From Streptomyces ortus (GTDB taxonomy: Bacteria > Actinomycetota > Actinomycetes > Streptomycetales > Streptomycetaceae): a DNA stretch of 64,000 bases. The DNA lies in assembly GCF_026341275.1 (NCBI RefSeq), contig NZ_JAIFZO010000002.1:6168118-6232117 (forward strand). The letters are read 5' to 3'. Of the stretch, positions 1-8,452 are shown piece after piece. The position numbers and the translations under genes were made by a program. The notes beneath the pieces are model-generated. The model worked only from the letters and a program-made list of their open reading frames with translations, was not told the origin of the DNA and did no database searches. Within the stretch, counting starts at the first letter, position 1, and each line of letters opens with the position of its first letter.

Positions 1-1
1 G

Positions 2-415
2 AGCGGCGACGCCTCCGAGACCATGGCCGAGGCCTGGCAGGCCCACGCCCTCGCCCAGGCGATAGGCAGTCGGCTGGCGGTGTCCGGGCCTCCCGAGCTG
101 CGGGGCGAGGCGCTGGGATTGACGGAGCTGGCCGGCCGGGGGTGCGGGGTGCTGGGCGCTCCGGCGCTCGATGTCAGCAGTCTGCGGGCGGCGCGGCTGT
201 CCGAGCTGGGCGATGCGCGGGGAGCCCTCCTAGAACTGGGCGGGCTGCTCGCGGAGGTCGGGATCGCCCTGGTCGGGGTGGCCTGCGCCGCCGCGGACGA
301 GGCGACGTACTGGCAGTGCATGGAGGCGATCGACGCGGCGGACGAGTCCCGGGACCGGGTTCTCGAGATGCTGCGCAGGCTCGCGGTGCGGGACCAGGGA
401 GCGGCGGCGGGGTAG
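2..415 (+). CDS. DUF6099 family protein, 5' end outside window
   Basis: The frame is open from the first bases, and residues before the ATG at 23 (S-G-D-A-S-E-T) read smoothly into it, so the true start is probably upstream of the window. The visible 130-137 residues are Ala/Leu/Glu-rich and predicted helical, with no signal peptide or catalytic motif. The segment around MAEAWQAHALAQAIGSRLAV matches my recollection of the DUF6099 family of Streptomyces, whose function is unknown. It is followed after 74 bases by the LLM-family oxidoreductase on the same strand. The family call is from memory and moderately certain; the start is not resolvable here. Confidence 0.7.
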   Translation, partial: SGDASETMAEAWQAHALAQAIGSRLAVSGPPELRGEALGLTELAGRGCGVLGAPALDVSSLRAARLSELGDARGALLELGGLLAEVGIALVGVACAAADEATYWQCMEAIDAADESRDRVLEMLRRLAVRDQGAAAG

Positions 416-489
416 CGGGCGGGGGCGGAGCCCCTGACGGGTCCGGTGTCGGCGGGGCCGTCCGGATGACGACCGTGCAGGATGGAGGC

Positions 490-1410
490 ATGGATCTTCG
501 AATCTTCACCGAGCCCCAGCAAGGGGCGACCTACGACACGCTGCTCACCGTGGCCAAGGCCACGGAGGACCTCGGCTTCGACGCCTTCTTCCGCTCCGAC
601 CACTATCTGCGCATGGGCTCCGCGGACGGCCTCCCCGGCCCGACGGACGCCTGGATCACCCTCGCCGGACTCGCCCGCGAGACCAAGCGGATCCGCCTCG
701 GCACCCTGATGACCGCCGGCACCTTCCGCCTGCCCGGCGTCCTGGCGATCCAGGTCGCCCAGGTCGACCAGATGTCCGGCGGCCGGGTCGAACTGGGCCT
801 GGGAGCGGGCTGGTTCGAGGAGGAGCACAAGGCGTACGGCATCCCGTTCCCGAAGGAGAAGTTCGCCCGCCTGGAGGAGCAGCTGGCGATCGTCACCGGG
901 CTGTGGGAGACCAAGGTCGGCGAGACCTTCTCCTACGACGGCACCCACTACCAGCTCACCGACTCACCCGCGCTGCCCAAGCCCGCGCAGTCCCGGGTGC
1001 CGGTGCTCATCGGCGGCCACGGCGCCTCCCGTACCCCGCGCCTCGCGGGCCGGTACGCCGACGAGTTCAACATGCCGTTCGCGTCCGTCGAGGACAGCGA
1101 GCGCCAGTTCGGCCGGGTGCGGGCCGCCGCGGAGCAGGCCGGCCGCAAGGGCTCCGACCTCGTCTACTCGAACGCGCTCGTCGCCTGTGTGGGCAAGGAC
1201 GACGCCGAGGTGGCCCGCCGGGCGGCGGCGATCGGCCGTGAGGTGGAGGAGCTGAAGGCCAACGGCCTGGCGGGTTCCCCGGCCGAGGTCGTCGACAGGA
1301 TCGGCCGTTTCGCGGAGATCGGCTCCCAGCGGGTCTACCTCCAGATCCTCGACCTCGACGACCTGGACCACCTGGAGCTCATCTCCTCCCAGGTCCAGAC
1401 CCAGCTCTGA
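490..1410 (+). CDS. LLM class F420-dependent oxidoreductase
   Basis: A 306-residue TIM-barrel flavin/F420 oxidoreductase of the luciferase-like monooxygenase family, the usual length for the class. Visible family features are the N-terminal MDLRIFTEPQ strand, the GFDAFFRSDHYLRMG segment (residues about 30-45), the RIRLGTLMTAGTFRLPGVLA stretch, the GGRVELGLGAGWFEEEHKAYG signature and a C-terminal barrel closure. These enzymes transfer hydride between F420H2 (or FMNH2) and small organic substrates; the substrate here cannot be inferred. The ATG at 490 is chosen because homologues begin with this strand; an ATG at 466 in frame is less likely. A strong hairpin follows the stop, so it is probably transcribed alone or with the upstream gene. 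Confidence 0.9.
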   Translation: MDLRIFTEPQQGATYDTLLTVAKATEDLGFDAFFRSDHYLRMGSADGLPGPTDAWITLAGLARETKRIRLGTLMTAGTFRLPGVLAIQVAQVDQMSGGRVELGLGAGWFEEEHKAYGIPFPKEKFARLEEQLAIVTGLWETKVGETFSYDGTHYQLTDSPALPKPAQSRVPVLIGGHGASRTPRLAGRYADEFNMPFASVEDSERQFGRVRAAAEQAGRKGSDLVYSNALVACVGKDDAEVARRAAAIGREVEELKANGLAGSPAEVVDRIGRFAEIGSQRVYLQILDLDDLDHLELISSQVQTQL

Positions 1411-1426
1411 GCGGCGGTGCCCCGCA

Positions 1427-1462
1427 GGGGGCGCGGGGCCGTGCCGACGCCCCCGCGCCCCC
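1427..1462 (+). terminator. GC-rich hairpin terminator after the LLM oxidoreductase
   Basis: Positions 1427-1438 are perfectly complementary to 1451-1462, giving a 12-bp all-G/C stem with a 12-base loop, 16 bases after the oxidoreductase stop. The 3' side runs into GAAAA rather than a T-tract, which is common for actinobacterial terminators. It separates the oxidoreductase from hen1. Confidence 0.65.
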
Positions 1463-1561
1463 GAAAATGCCTGCGTGGGGCGGGAGCGTTGGCGGTACGT
1501 TGGGCGGGCGCGCGGACACGGTTGGGTTTCCGCAGTTCAGAAGACGTTTCGAGGCAGATCA

Positions 1562-3052
1562 GTGTTCCTGACGATCAGTACCACCGGCGCCCCGGAGCGC
1601 CCCGCCACCGACCTCGGCCATCTCCTGCACAAGCATCCCGACAGAGCGCAGGAGTTCAGCACCTCCTACGGCAGGGCGCACGTCTTCTACCCCGAGGCGA
1701 GCGCGGAGCGCTGCACGGCGGCGCTGCTCCTGGAGCTGGACGCGGTGGCACTGGTCAGACGCGGCAGGGGCAGGGGCCGTGGCGGAGCACCGGACGCGGC
1801 TCTCGCCCAGTACGTCAACGACCGCCCGTACGCCGCCTCCTCACTGCTCGCCATGGCGCTGAGCAGCGTGTTCTCCAGCGCCATGAAGGGCGCCTGCCGG
1901 GCGAGGCCGGAGCTGCCCGCGCGCCCGCTGCCGCTGCGCGTCGAGGTGCCCGCACTGCCGGCCGACGGGGGCCCCGGTCTCGTACGCGCCCTCTTCGAGC
2001 CGCTCGGGTGGACGGTGGGCGCGGAACCGGTGGCGCTGGACACGGAGTTCCCCGAGTGGGGCGACTCCCGGTACGTGAGCCTCGTACTCGAAGGGGAACA
2101 GCTCCTCGCCGACGCGCTGCGGCACCTGTACGTCCTGCTGCCGGTGCTCGACGACGCCAAGCACTACTGGGTCTCCTCCGACGAGGTGGACAAGCTGCTG
2201 CGGGCCGGTGAGGGCTGGCTCGCGGGCCACCCGGAGCAGGAGCTGATCACCAGCCGCTATCTGGCACGCCGTTCCACGCTCACCCGGCAGGCCAGGGAGC
2301 GCCTGGAACTCGTACGGCTCGCCGAGACGGACGACAGCGCCGTCGAGGAGATCGACAACGCCGTCGACGAGCGGACGGACACCGAGGAGGCGCCCGTACC
2401 GCTGGCCGTCAGGCGCCGGGACGCGATCGTCGCCGCGCTGCGGGCGACCGGCGCCACCAGGGTGCTCGACCTCGGCTGCGGACAGGGCCAGTTGGTGCAG
2501 GAGCTGCTGAAGGACACGCGGTACACCGAGATCGTCGGGGTCGACGTGTCGATGCGGGCCCTCACCGTCGCCGCCCGTCGCCTCGGCCTGGACCGGATGG
2601 GGGAGCGGCAGTCCGAGCGCGTCAGCCTCGTCCAGGGCTCGCTCGCGTACACCGACAAGCGGCTCAAGGGGTACGACGCGGCGGTGCTCAGCGAGGTCGT
2701 CGAACACCTCGAACTGCCGCGGCTGCCCGCCCTGGAGTACGCGGTCTTCGGCTCCGCGCGCCCCGCGACGGTGATCGTGACGACCCCGAACGTCGAGTAC
2801 AACGTCCGCTGGGACACCCTCCCGGCCGGCCGGGTCCGGCACGGCGACCACCGCTTCGAGTGGACGCGGGCGCAGTTCCGGGCGTGGGCGGGCGAGGTGG
2901 CCGAACGGCACGGGTACGGCGTGGAGTTCGCACCGGTGGGCCCCGACGATCCCGAGGTGGGGCCCCCGACCCAGATGGCCGTCTTCACGGCGGGCGACCG
3001 GAGCACGAAGACGGACACGACGAAGGACGCGAAGAAGGAGGAGGCCGCATGA
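1562..3052 (+). CDS. hen1: 3'-terminal RNA ribose 2'-O-methyltransferase Hen1
   Basis: A 496-residue bacterial Hen1. The N-terminal half (residues 1-about 240, starting MFLTISTTGAPERPATDLGH, then LHKHPDRAQEF and YGRAHVFYPEAS) is the bacterial-specific region that contacts Pnkp in characterised homologues. The C-terminal half is a SAM methyltransferase with VLDLGCGQGQL (about residues 301-311) and the metal-binding SEVVEHLE motif (about 376). Hen1 2'-O-methylates the 3'-terminal ribose of cleaved RNA before Pnkp reseals it, so that the repaired RNA resists re-cleavage by ribotoxins. The GTG at 1562 is chosen because it begins exactly at the family N-terminus; an in-frame start at 1475 adds an unrelated tail. 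Its TGA overlaps the pnkp ATG (ATGA), so the two are translationally coupled. Confidence 0.95.
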   Translation: MFLTISTTGAPERPATDLGHLLHKHPDRAQEFSTSYGRAHVFYPEASAERCTAALLLELDAVALVRRGRGRGRGGAPDAALAQYVNDRPYAASSLLAMALSSVFSSAMKGACRARPELPARPLPLRVEVPALPADGGPGLVRALFEPLGWTVGAEPVALDTEFPEWGDSRYVSLVLEGEQLLADALRHLYVLLPVLDDAKHYWVSSDEVDKLLRAGEGWLAGHPEQELITSRYLARRSTLTRQARERLELVRLAETDDSAVEEIDNAVDERTDTEEAPVPLAVRRRDAIVAALRATGATRVLDLGCGQGQLVQELLKDTRYTEIVGVDVSMRALTVAARRLGLDRMGERQSERVSLVQGSLAYTDKRLKGYDAAVLSEVVEHLELPRLPALEYAVFGSARPATVIVTTPNVEYNVRWDTLPAGRVRHGDHRFEWTRAQFRAWAGEVAERHGYGVEFAPVGPDDPEVGPPTQMAVFTAGDRSTKTDTTKDAKKEEAA

Positions 3053-5643
3053 GCGACAACGAGACCAGGGTGCGCACGCTGCCCGTCACCGACCTCTCCC
3101 TCGTCGTGCTGATCGGCGCGTCCGGCTCGGGCAAGTCCACCTTCGCCCGGCGGCACTTCAAGCCGACCGAGGTGATCTCGTCGGACTTCTGCCGGGGCCT
3201 CGTCGCCGACGACGAGAACGACCAGAGCGCCAGCAAGGACGCCTTCGACGTCCTCGGCTACATCGCGGGCAAGCGCCTCGCGGCGGGCCGGCGCACCGTC
3301 GTCGACGCGACCAGCGTGCAGTCCGACAGCCGCAAGCAGCTGATCGAACTCGCCAGGAAGCACGACGTGCTGCCCATCGCCATCGTGCTGGACGTGCCCG
3401 AGGAGGTGTGCGTCGCACGCAACGCCGCACGCACCGACCGCGCCGGCGTCCCGCGCCGCGTCATCCAGCGCCACGTCCGCGAACTGCGCCGCTCACTGCG
3501 GCACCTGGAGCGCGAGGGCTTCCGGAAGGTGCACGTCCTGCGGGGCGCGGAGGAGGCCGAGAGCGCCGAGGTCCGCACCGAGAAGCGGTACAACGACCTC
3601 ACCCACCTCACCGGACCGTTCGACATCATCGGCGACGTCCACGGCTGCTCCGCCGAACTGGAGTCGCTGCTCGCCAAGCTGGGCTACGTGGACGGCGTGC
3701 ACCCCGACGGGCGTACGGCCGTGTTCGTCGGCGACCTCGTCGACCGCGGCCCCGACTCGCCGGGCGTCCTGCGCCGGGTGATGTCCATGGTCGGCTCGGG
3801 CAACGCCCTGTGCGTACCGGGCAACCACGAGAACAAGTACGGCCGCCACCTCAGGGGCCGCACGGTGCAGCCCACCCACGGCCTCGCCGAGACCATCGCG
3901 CAGATGGAGCGCGAGAGCGACGAATTCCGGCAGCAGGTACGCGAGTTCGTGGACGGGCTGGTCAGCCACTACGTCCTCGACGGCGGCGGCCTCGTCGTCT
4001 GCCACGCGGGCCTGCCCGAGAAGTACCACGGCCGTACGTCGGGCCGGGTGCGCTCGCACGCGCTGTACGGCGAGACCACCGGCGAGACCGACGAGTTCGG
4101 GCTGCCCGTGCGCTATCCGTGGGCCGAGGACTACCGGGGCCGGGCGGCGGTCGTCTACGGCCACACCCCCGTGCCGGAGGCCACCTGGCTCAACAACACC
4201 ATCTGCCTGGACACCGGAGCCGTCTTCGGCGGCAAGCTGACCGCGCTGCGCTGGCCGGAGCGCGAACTCGTCGACGTACCGGCCGAGAAGGTCTGGTACG
4301 AGCCGGCCAGGCCGCTGGCCTCCGAGGCGCCGGGCGGTCGCGAGGGACGGCCGCTCGACCTCGCGGACGTATCCGGCCGCCGGGTCGTGGAGACCCGGCA
4401 CGCGGGGCGCGTCTCCGTGCGCGAGGAGAACGCGGCGGCGGCCCTGGAGGTCATGAGCCGCTTCGCCGTCGACCCCCGCCTGATGCCGTACCTGCCGCCG
4501 ACGATGGCGCCCACCGCCACCGCGCGGCGGGAGGCCGCCGGCGGAGCCGCGGACGAGGGCTTCCTGGAGCACCCGGCGGAGGCGTTCGAGCAGTACCGGT
4601 CGGACGGGGTCGCGCGGGTCGTGTGCGAGGAGAAGCACATGGGGTCGCGGGCGGTGGCGCTGGTGTGCCGCACCGCGGAGACCGCGCGCGAACGGTTCGG
4701 GGCGACGACCGGGGTCACCGGCGCGCTGTACACCCGTACCGGGCGCCCCTTCTTCGCGGAACCGGCGGAGGGCTCCGCCGGGGGTGTCTCCCTCACCGAG
4801 GAGGTCCTCGGCCGGGTGCGGGAGGCCGCCACGGAGGCCGGACTGTGGGAGGAACTGGCGACGGACTGGCTGCTGCTCGACGCCGAGCTGCTGCCCTGGT
4901 CGCTCAAGGCCTCCGGCCTGCTGCGCTCGCAGTACGCGGCGGTGGGCGCCGCGGCCGGCGCGGTGTTCCCGAGTGCGCTGGGCGCGCTGGAGGGGGCGGC
5001 GGCGCGGGGCGTCGAGGTGGGGGACCTGCTGACCGGGCAGCGCGAACGGGCCGCCGACGCGGCTGCCTTCACCGACGCGTACCGGCGGTACTGCTGGCCC
5101 ACGACCGGTCTGGAGGGGGTGCGGCTCGCCCCCTTCCAGATCCTCGCCACCCAGGGCCGGAGCCTGGCGGCCGTACCGCACGACGAGCAGCTCGCCCTGA
5201 TCGACCGGCTGGTGACGGCCGATGCGTCCGGGCTCCTGGGCACCACCCGGCGCCTGTTCGTCGACACGGCCGACCCGGCGTCGGTCCGGGCCGGGGTCGA
5301 CTGGTGGCTGGAGATGACCGGCCGCGGCGGCGAGGGCATGGTGGTCAAGCCCGTCCAGGCCCTGGCCCGCACCGCGAAGGGCCGGCTGGTCCAGCCGGGC
5401 ATCAAGTGCCGGGGCCGGGAGTACCTGCGGATCATCTACGGCCCGGAGTACACCCGCCCGGAGAACCTCGACCGCCTGCGCGGACGCTCCCTCGACCACA
5501 AGCGCTCCCTCGCCCTGCGCGAGTACGCCCTGGGCCTGGAGTCCCTGGACCGCCTCGCCGAGGGCGAGCCCCTGTGGCGGGTGCACGAGGCCGTGTTCGG
5601 GGTGCTGGCACTGGAGTCGGAGCCGGTGGACCCTCGGTTGTAG
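3049..5643 (+). CDS. pnkp: Polynucleotide kinase-phosphatase Pnkp (RNA repair)
   Basis: A full-length 864-residue three-domain RNA end-healing and sealing enzyme. The N-terminal kinase has a P-loop GASGSGKST (about residues 23-31). The central metallophosphoesterase has GDVHG (about 195), GDLVDRGPDSPG (about 228) and GNHENKYGRHL (about 258). The C-terminal nucleotidyltransferase/ligase has the EEKHMGSRA adenylation lysine motif (about 527-535) and the later VVKP motif. In the Pnkp-Hen1 complex it phosphorylates 5' ends, removes 2',3' phosphates and ligates RNA. It starts inside the hen1 stop codon. The operon looks intact and functional. It is followed by a strong terminator and then by a conflict-system operon, so the whole stretch reads as a defence/repair island. 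Confidence 0.97.
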   Translation: MSDNETRVRTLPVTDLSLVVLIGASGSGKSTFARRHFKPTEVISSDFCRGLVADDENDQSASKDAFDVLGYIAGKRLAAGRRTVVDATSVQSDSRKQLIELARKHDVLPIAIVLDVPEEVCVARNAARTDRAGVPRRVIQRHVRELRRSLRHLEREGFRKVHVLRGAEEAESAEVRTEKRYNDLTHLTGPFDIIGDVHGCSAELESLLAKLGYVDGVHPDGRTAVFVGDLVDRGPDSPGVLRRVMSMVGSGNALCVPGNHENKYGRHLRGRTVQPTHGLAETIAQMERESDEFRQQVREFVDGLVSHYVLDGGGLVVCHAGLPEKYHGRTSGRVRSHALYGETTGETDEFGLPVRYPWAEDYRGRAAVVYGHTPVPEATWLNNTICLDTGAVFGGKLTALRWPERELVDVPAEKVWYEPARPLASEAPGGREGRPLDLADVSGRRVVETRHAGRVSVREENAAAALEVMSRFAVDPRLMPYLPPTMAPTATARREAAGGAADEGFLEHPAEAFEQYRSDGVARVVCEEKHMGSRAVALVCRTAETARERFGATTGVTGALYTRTGRPFFAEPAEGSAGGVSLTEEVLGRVREAATEAGLWEELATDWLLLDAELLPWSLKASGLLRSQYAAVGAAAGAVFPSALGALEGAAARGVEVGDLLTGQRERAADAAAFTDAYRRYCWPTTGLEGVRLAPFQILATQGRSLAAVPHDEQLALIDRLVTADASGLLGTTRRLFVDTADPASVRAGVDWWLEMTGRGGEGMVVKPVQALARTAKGRLVQPGIKCRGREYLRIIYGPEYTRPENLDRLRGRSLDHKRSLALREYALGLESLDRLAEGEPLWRVHEAVFGVLALESEPVDPRL

Positions 5644-5664
5644 GTGCCGGATGCCGACAGGCAG

Positions 5665-5690
5665 GCGGCGCGACGGACCAGTCGCGCCGC
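5665..5690 (+). terminator. Hairpin terminator after pnkp
   Basis: A perfect 10-bp stem (5665-5674 with 5681-5690) with a 6-base loop, 22 bases after the pnkp stop. It isolates the RNA-repair operon from the following conflict operon. Confidence 0.7.
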
Positions 5691-5732
5691 GCCCGCAGCA
5701 CGCGCCCGCAAGGGCACCTGGTTAACCGTCAG

Positions 5733-5804
5733 TTGCCGTGCTATGTTCGCAGGCCGATCCAGCAGGTGTACCGACTCATGGGGGACAGTCGGTGGGGACA
5801 GTCG
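5733..5804 (+). promoter_or_regulatory. Putative promoter/leader of the conflict operon with 11-base direct repeats
   Basis: After the pnkp terminator the sequence becomes AT-richer. An extended -10-like TGCTATGTT lies at 5739-5747. GGGGACAGTCG then occurs twice, at 5781-5791 and 5794-5804, with repeat starts 13 bases apart. The probable GTG start of the next gene (5792) sits between the two copies, so a protein bound here could also block translation initiation. The promoter call is weak; the direct repeat is exact. Confidence 0.35.
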
Positions 5805-7345
5805 CGGGATTGGGCGAGCCCGGGAACGAACCCGGCCGGGTGCGGGGACTTGAGCTGCTGGCCGAGCTGACGGAAGCCCTGTGCGAACTGAGCTGCCTGG
5901 ACGACGCTCAGACGCGTGTGCAGTTCGGCCAGGTGCTCGGAGAGCACCTGGGCAGACCCGTCGAGGCGCGGGGCGTCAGACTCCGTGACGACGCCGCTCT
6001 TTTCGCCCGCATCTCATTGAGCGTGGCAGGGGGAGAACGCGTACTTCTCTTGGTGGTGCGGGTTTACGAAGGGCCCATGGCGGCCACCGAGTTGGAGCGG
6101 CTTTTCTCCCCGGTGGTCCGCTCGGTGGCGGACGCGATGCCGTCCGGCCCGCTGTCCAAGGAGGACCAGCGCGCCGCGCGCAGTCATCTGGACGCTGCCA
6201 AGGGCGACGTGCCGTCGATGCGATTACGGGACGAACTGGTCCTGGAGCTGAACGGCCTGGACCTGCCGATGGGACTTTCCGTCGAGCAACTCTTCACGTT
6301 TGTGGTCGAGTTGAATGTCCAGTCGGACGGCCTTCCCCCCGCCGTCCTGCTCATGGACCTGGCAGGCGCACTCGCCGGGGCATCCGATCACCGGACCGCG
6401 CTGGCCGGCTGGGCCAAGGAGTGGGCTCGGGAAGCGGACCTGTCCGAAGAACTGGAGCGGCGCCGGGTACGGCGTGCCGCCGCCGAGTACGACCCGGCGA
6501 TCCCCCGCTGCCTGGTCGTGTCAGTAGAGCCAGCGCGGGACGGGTCGGACGAGGTCATGGTCCGTTCCTGGCTCAACACGACCCCCGGCCGGTGGAACCC
6601 GCAGCCCGGCGAACCCGCGACCACCCGTCTCGATGCGCTCGGCCCGGCTGTCGAGCGGGCCCTGTGGCAGGAGGCCCGCCTGTGGACGGATGAGCACGAG
6701 TCGCCCTCGGGTGGACGCGCCCAAGCGCCGCCGTACGTGGAGTTCGTCCTTCCGTATGACCTCCTCAACCATGATGTAGCCGGGTTGAGGCTTCATATCG
6801 GTGACGCAGGGCCGTTACCGCTCGCTCTGAAGTACCCGGTGCACCTACGCAGCCTGGAACGGATGCGTACCACCGATGTACGGGTCCAGCAGCAGTGGCG
6901 GGAGCGCTGGCGCGGTCTCGGTGAGCGTGGCGTCGTGGTGCACGGCTGGAGCGAGTCCGACGTCAGGCGGCTGGACGAGTGGGGAACCGTACTGGCCGGG
7001 GAGAGCGGTCCCACGGCGGTGGTCATGGACGCTCCCGGTTCCGCCTCGCCCTTGGCGGCGCTCAAGGCTGCCATCGCCGAGGGGATCGGGCTTGCCCTGT
7101 GGGATCGCCGGGGTGTTTTCCTTGAGGAGCGGCGGGAAGTGCTGACTGCCGTGTTCGCGTCAGTGCCGACGCCCACACAGATCCCCATGGCCATCCACCG
7201 TCTGCGCCTCAAGGCCGCGCTCAACGACAGCCGGCCCCTTCTGCTGGGGCGTCACGTCGCCTTCTTCTGGGACGACCCGAATCGTCGCGTCGACTTCCAT
7301 GATTTCGACCAGGACCTTACCGACGGCAAGGAGGCACCGACATGA
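5792..7345 (+). CDS. VMAP-type adaptor with N-terminal effector-associated domain
   Basis: A 517-residue protein resembling vWA-MoxR-associated proteins (VMAP), the adaptors of NTP-dependent biological conflict systems. Residues 15-90 (ELLAELTEALCELSCLDD...) look like an effector-associated (death-like adaptor) domain. The second half carries the VMAP-C hallmarks CLVVSVEPA (about 237) and EFVLPYDLLNHDVAGLRL (about 316-333). The GTG at 5792 has a GGGGGACAG upstream region; a GTG at 5738 in the same frame lacks a ribosome-binding site. Two in-frame TTA codons (6224-6226 and 6815-6817) imply dependence on the bldA tRNA. It overlaps the MoxR gene by ATGA. Base composition is slightly more AT-rich than the neighbours. 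The domain assignment is from motif memory, and the partner genes support it strongly. Confidence 0.82.
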   Translation: MGTVAGLGEPGNEPGRVRGLELLAELTEALCELSCLDDAQTRVQFGQVLGEHLGRPVEARGVRLRDDAALFARISLSVAGGERVLLLVVRVYEGPMAATELERLFSPVVRSVADAMPSGPLSKEDQRAARSHLDAAKGDVPSMRLRDELVLELNGLDLPMGLSVEQLFTFVVELNVQSDGLPPAVLLMDLAGALAGASDHRTALAGWAKEWAREADLSEELERRRVRRAAAEYDPAIPRCLVVSVEPARDGSDEVMVRSWLNTTPGRWNPQPGEPATTRLDALGPAVERALWQEARLWTDEHESPSGGRAQAPPYVEFVLPYDLLNHDVAGLRLHIGDAGPLPLALKYPVHLRSLERMRTTDVRVQQQWRERWRGLGERGVVVHGWSESDVRRLDEWGTVLAGESGPTAVVMDAPGSASPLAALKAAIAEGIGLALWDRRGVFLEERREVLTAVFASVPTPTQIPMAIHRLRLKAALNDSRPLLLGRHVAFFWDDPNRRVDFHDFDQDLTDGKEAPT

Positions 7346-8451
7346 CCGAACTGGAGCAGACGGCCCCCAGCGACTGGCGCGTCTTCCACGCCACCGGACG
7401 CGCCCCCGACGCGTCCCCGTCGCGGCTGCCCGAGCCTCCGCCGTGGCGGCGGTTCCGCGGCGGGCCGCCCCAGCCCGCTCCGCCGGACGACACGGAGGCC
7501 GCACTGCGGCGGCTGGGGACCAGTGGTGTGATCCAGCAGCTCGGAGCCAGGGAGACCGACATCGTCAACGCGGCCCTGGTGCTGCGCCGGCCGCTGCTGG
7601 TGACCGGGCCTCCCGGCATCGGAAAGTCCACCCTCGCCTATCTCGTCGCGCGGGAACTCGGCCTGGGGCGGGTCCTCGAATGGAGCATCGTCAGCCGCAC
7701 CGCCCTGCGCGACGGCCTGCACACGTACGACGCTCTCGGACGCGCACAGGCGATCGCGGCGTGGCGGGCGGGACTCCGGGGCGAGGACGCGGCGGAGTTC
7801 TCCGACAGTGCCGACGGCACGGATGGCGCGACTGCCGACGGGAGGGGGCGCGCGGCCTCGGAAAATCGTCAACAGGCGCCAAAAATTGGTGAGTTCATTA
7901 CTCTGGGCGCCCTGGGGACGGCTCTGCTGCCCTACGATCGTCCCCGAGTCCTGCTCGTGGACGAGCTGGACAAAAGCGATATCGATCTGCCCAACGACCT
8001 GCTGCACGTTTTGGAGAACGGAAGTTATGAGATCCCGGAACTGGTGCGCGACGCCGCCGAGTCGGCCGTCGTGCACACCAGCGACCCGGGCGGACATGCC
8101 GTGGTGCGCGACGGCAGGATCGAGTGCCGGGAGTTCCCCGTCGTCGTGATCACCAGTAACGGGGAGAGGGAGTTCCCGGCGGCGTTCCGCCGGCGCTGCC
8201 TCCCGCTGGAGCTGCAGTCGCCCACGAGGGAGCAGCTTCTGGCCATCGTGGTGAGCCATCTGAGGGAGCTTCCGGAGGGCGCCGAGTCCCTGGTCGACGA
8301 CTACCTGCACCGGGTGGGGGGTGGAGGTACCCATTCCCTCGATCAGTTGCTGAACGCGGTGCAGTTGACTACTCTGAGTGGTTCCCAGGTCGATGCTGCC
8401 GGGCGTAAGCTCGTTGAAATGCTCCTCCGCGATCTCGCGAAGGGCCGCTGA
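7342..8451 (+). CDS. MoxR-type AAA+ ATPase of the VMAP system
   Basis: A 369-residue AAA+ ATPase with a disordered Pro-rich N-terminus (1-55). It has Walker A GPPGIGKST (about residues 89-97), Walker B VLLVDELDKSD (about 203-213) and a sensor-1 region VVITSNGEREFPAAFRRRC with the arginine finger. MoxR ATPases in these ternary systems remodel the vWA protein and gate effector activity. The start codon overlaps the upstream stop (ATGA). The downstream giant gene begins within a few bases of its stop or overlaps it. No TTA codon is in frame. Confidence 0.92.
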   Translation: MTELEQTAPSDWRVFHATGRAPDASPSRLPEPPPWRRFRGGPPQPAPPDDTEAALRRLGTSGVIQQLGARETDIVNAALVLRRPLLVTGPPGIGKSTLAYLVARELGLGRVLEWSIVSRTALRDGLHTYDALGRAQAIAAWRAGLRGEDAAEFSDSADGTDGATADGRGRAASENRQQAPKIGEFITLGALGTALLPYDRPRVLLVDELDKSDIDLPNDLLHVLENGSYEIPELVRDAAESAVVHTSDPGGHAVVRDGRIECREFPVVVITSNGEREFPAAFRRRCLPLELQSPTREQLLAIVVSHLRELPEGAESLVDDYLHRVGGGGTHSLDQLLNAVQLTTLSGSQVDAAGRKLVEMLLRDLAKGR

Positions 8452-8452
8452 A

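Noticed and set aside
3408..5870. Overlapping plus-strand frame of 820 codons inside pnkp
   Set aside because: Arg/Pro/Gly-rich shadow of pnkp in another frame; the pnkp frame has three complete catalytic domains.
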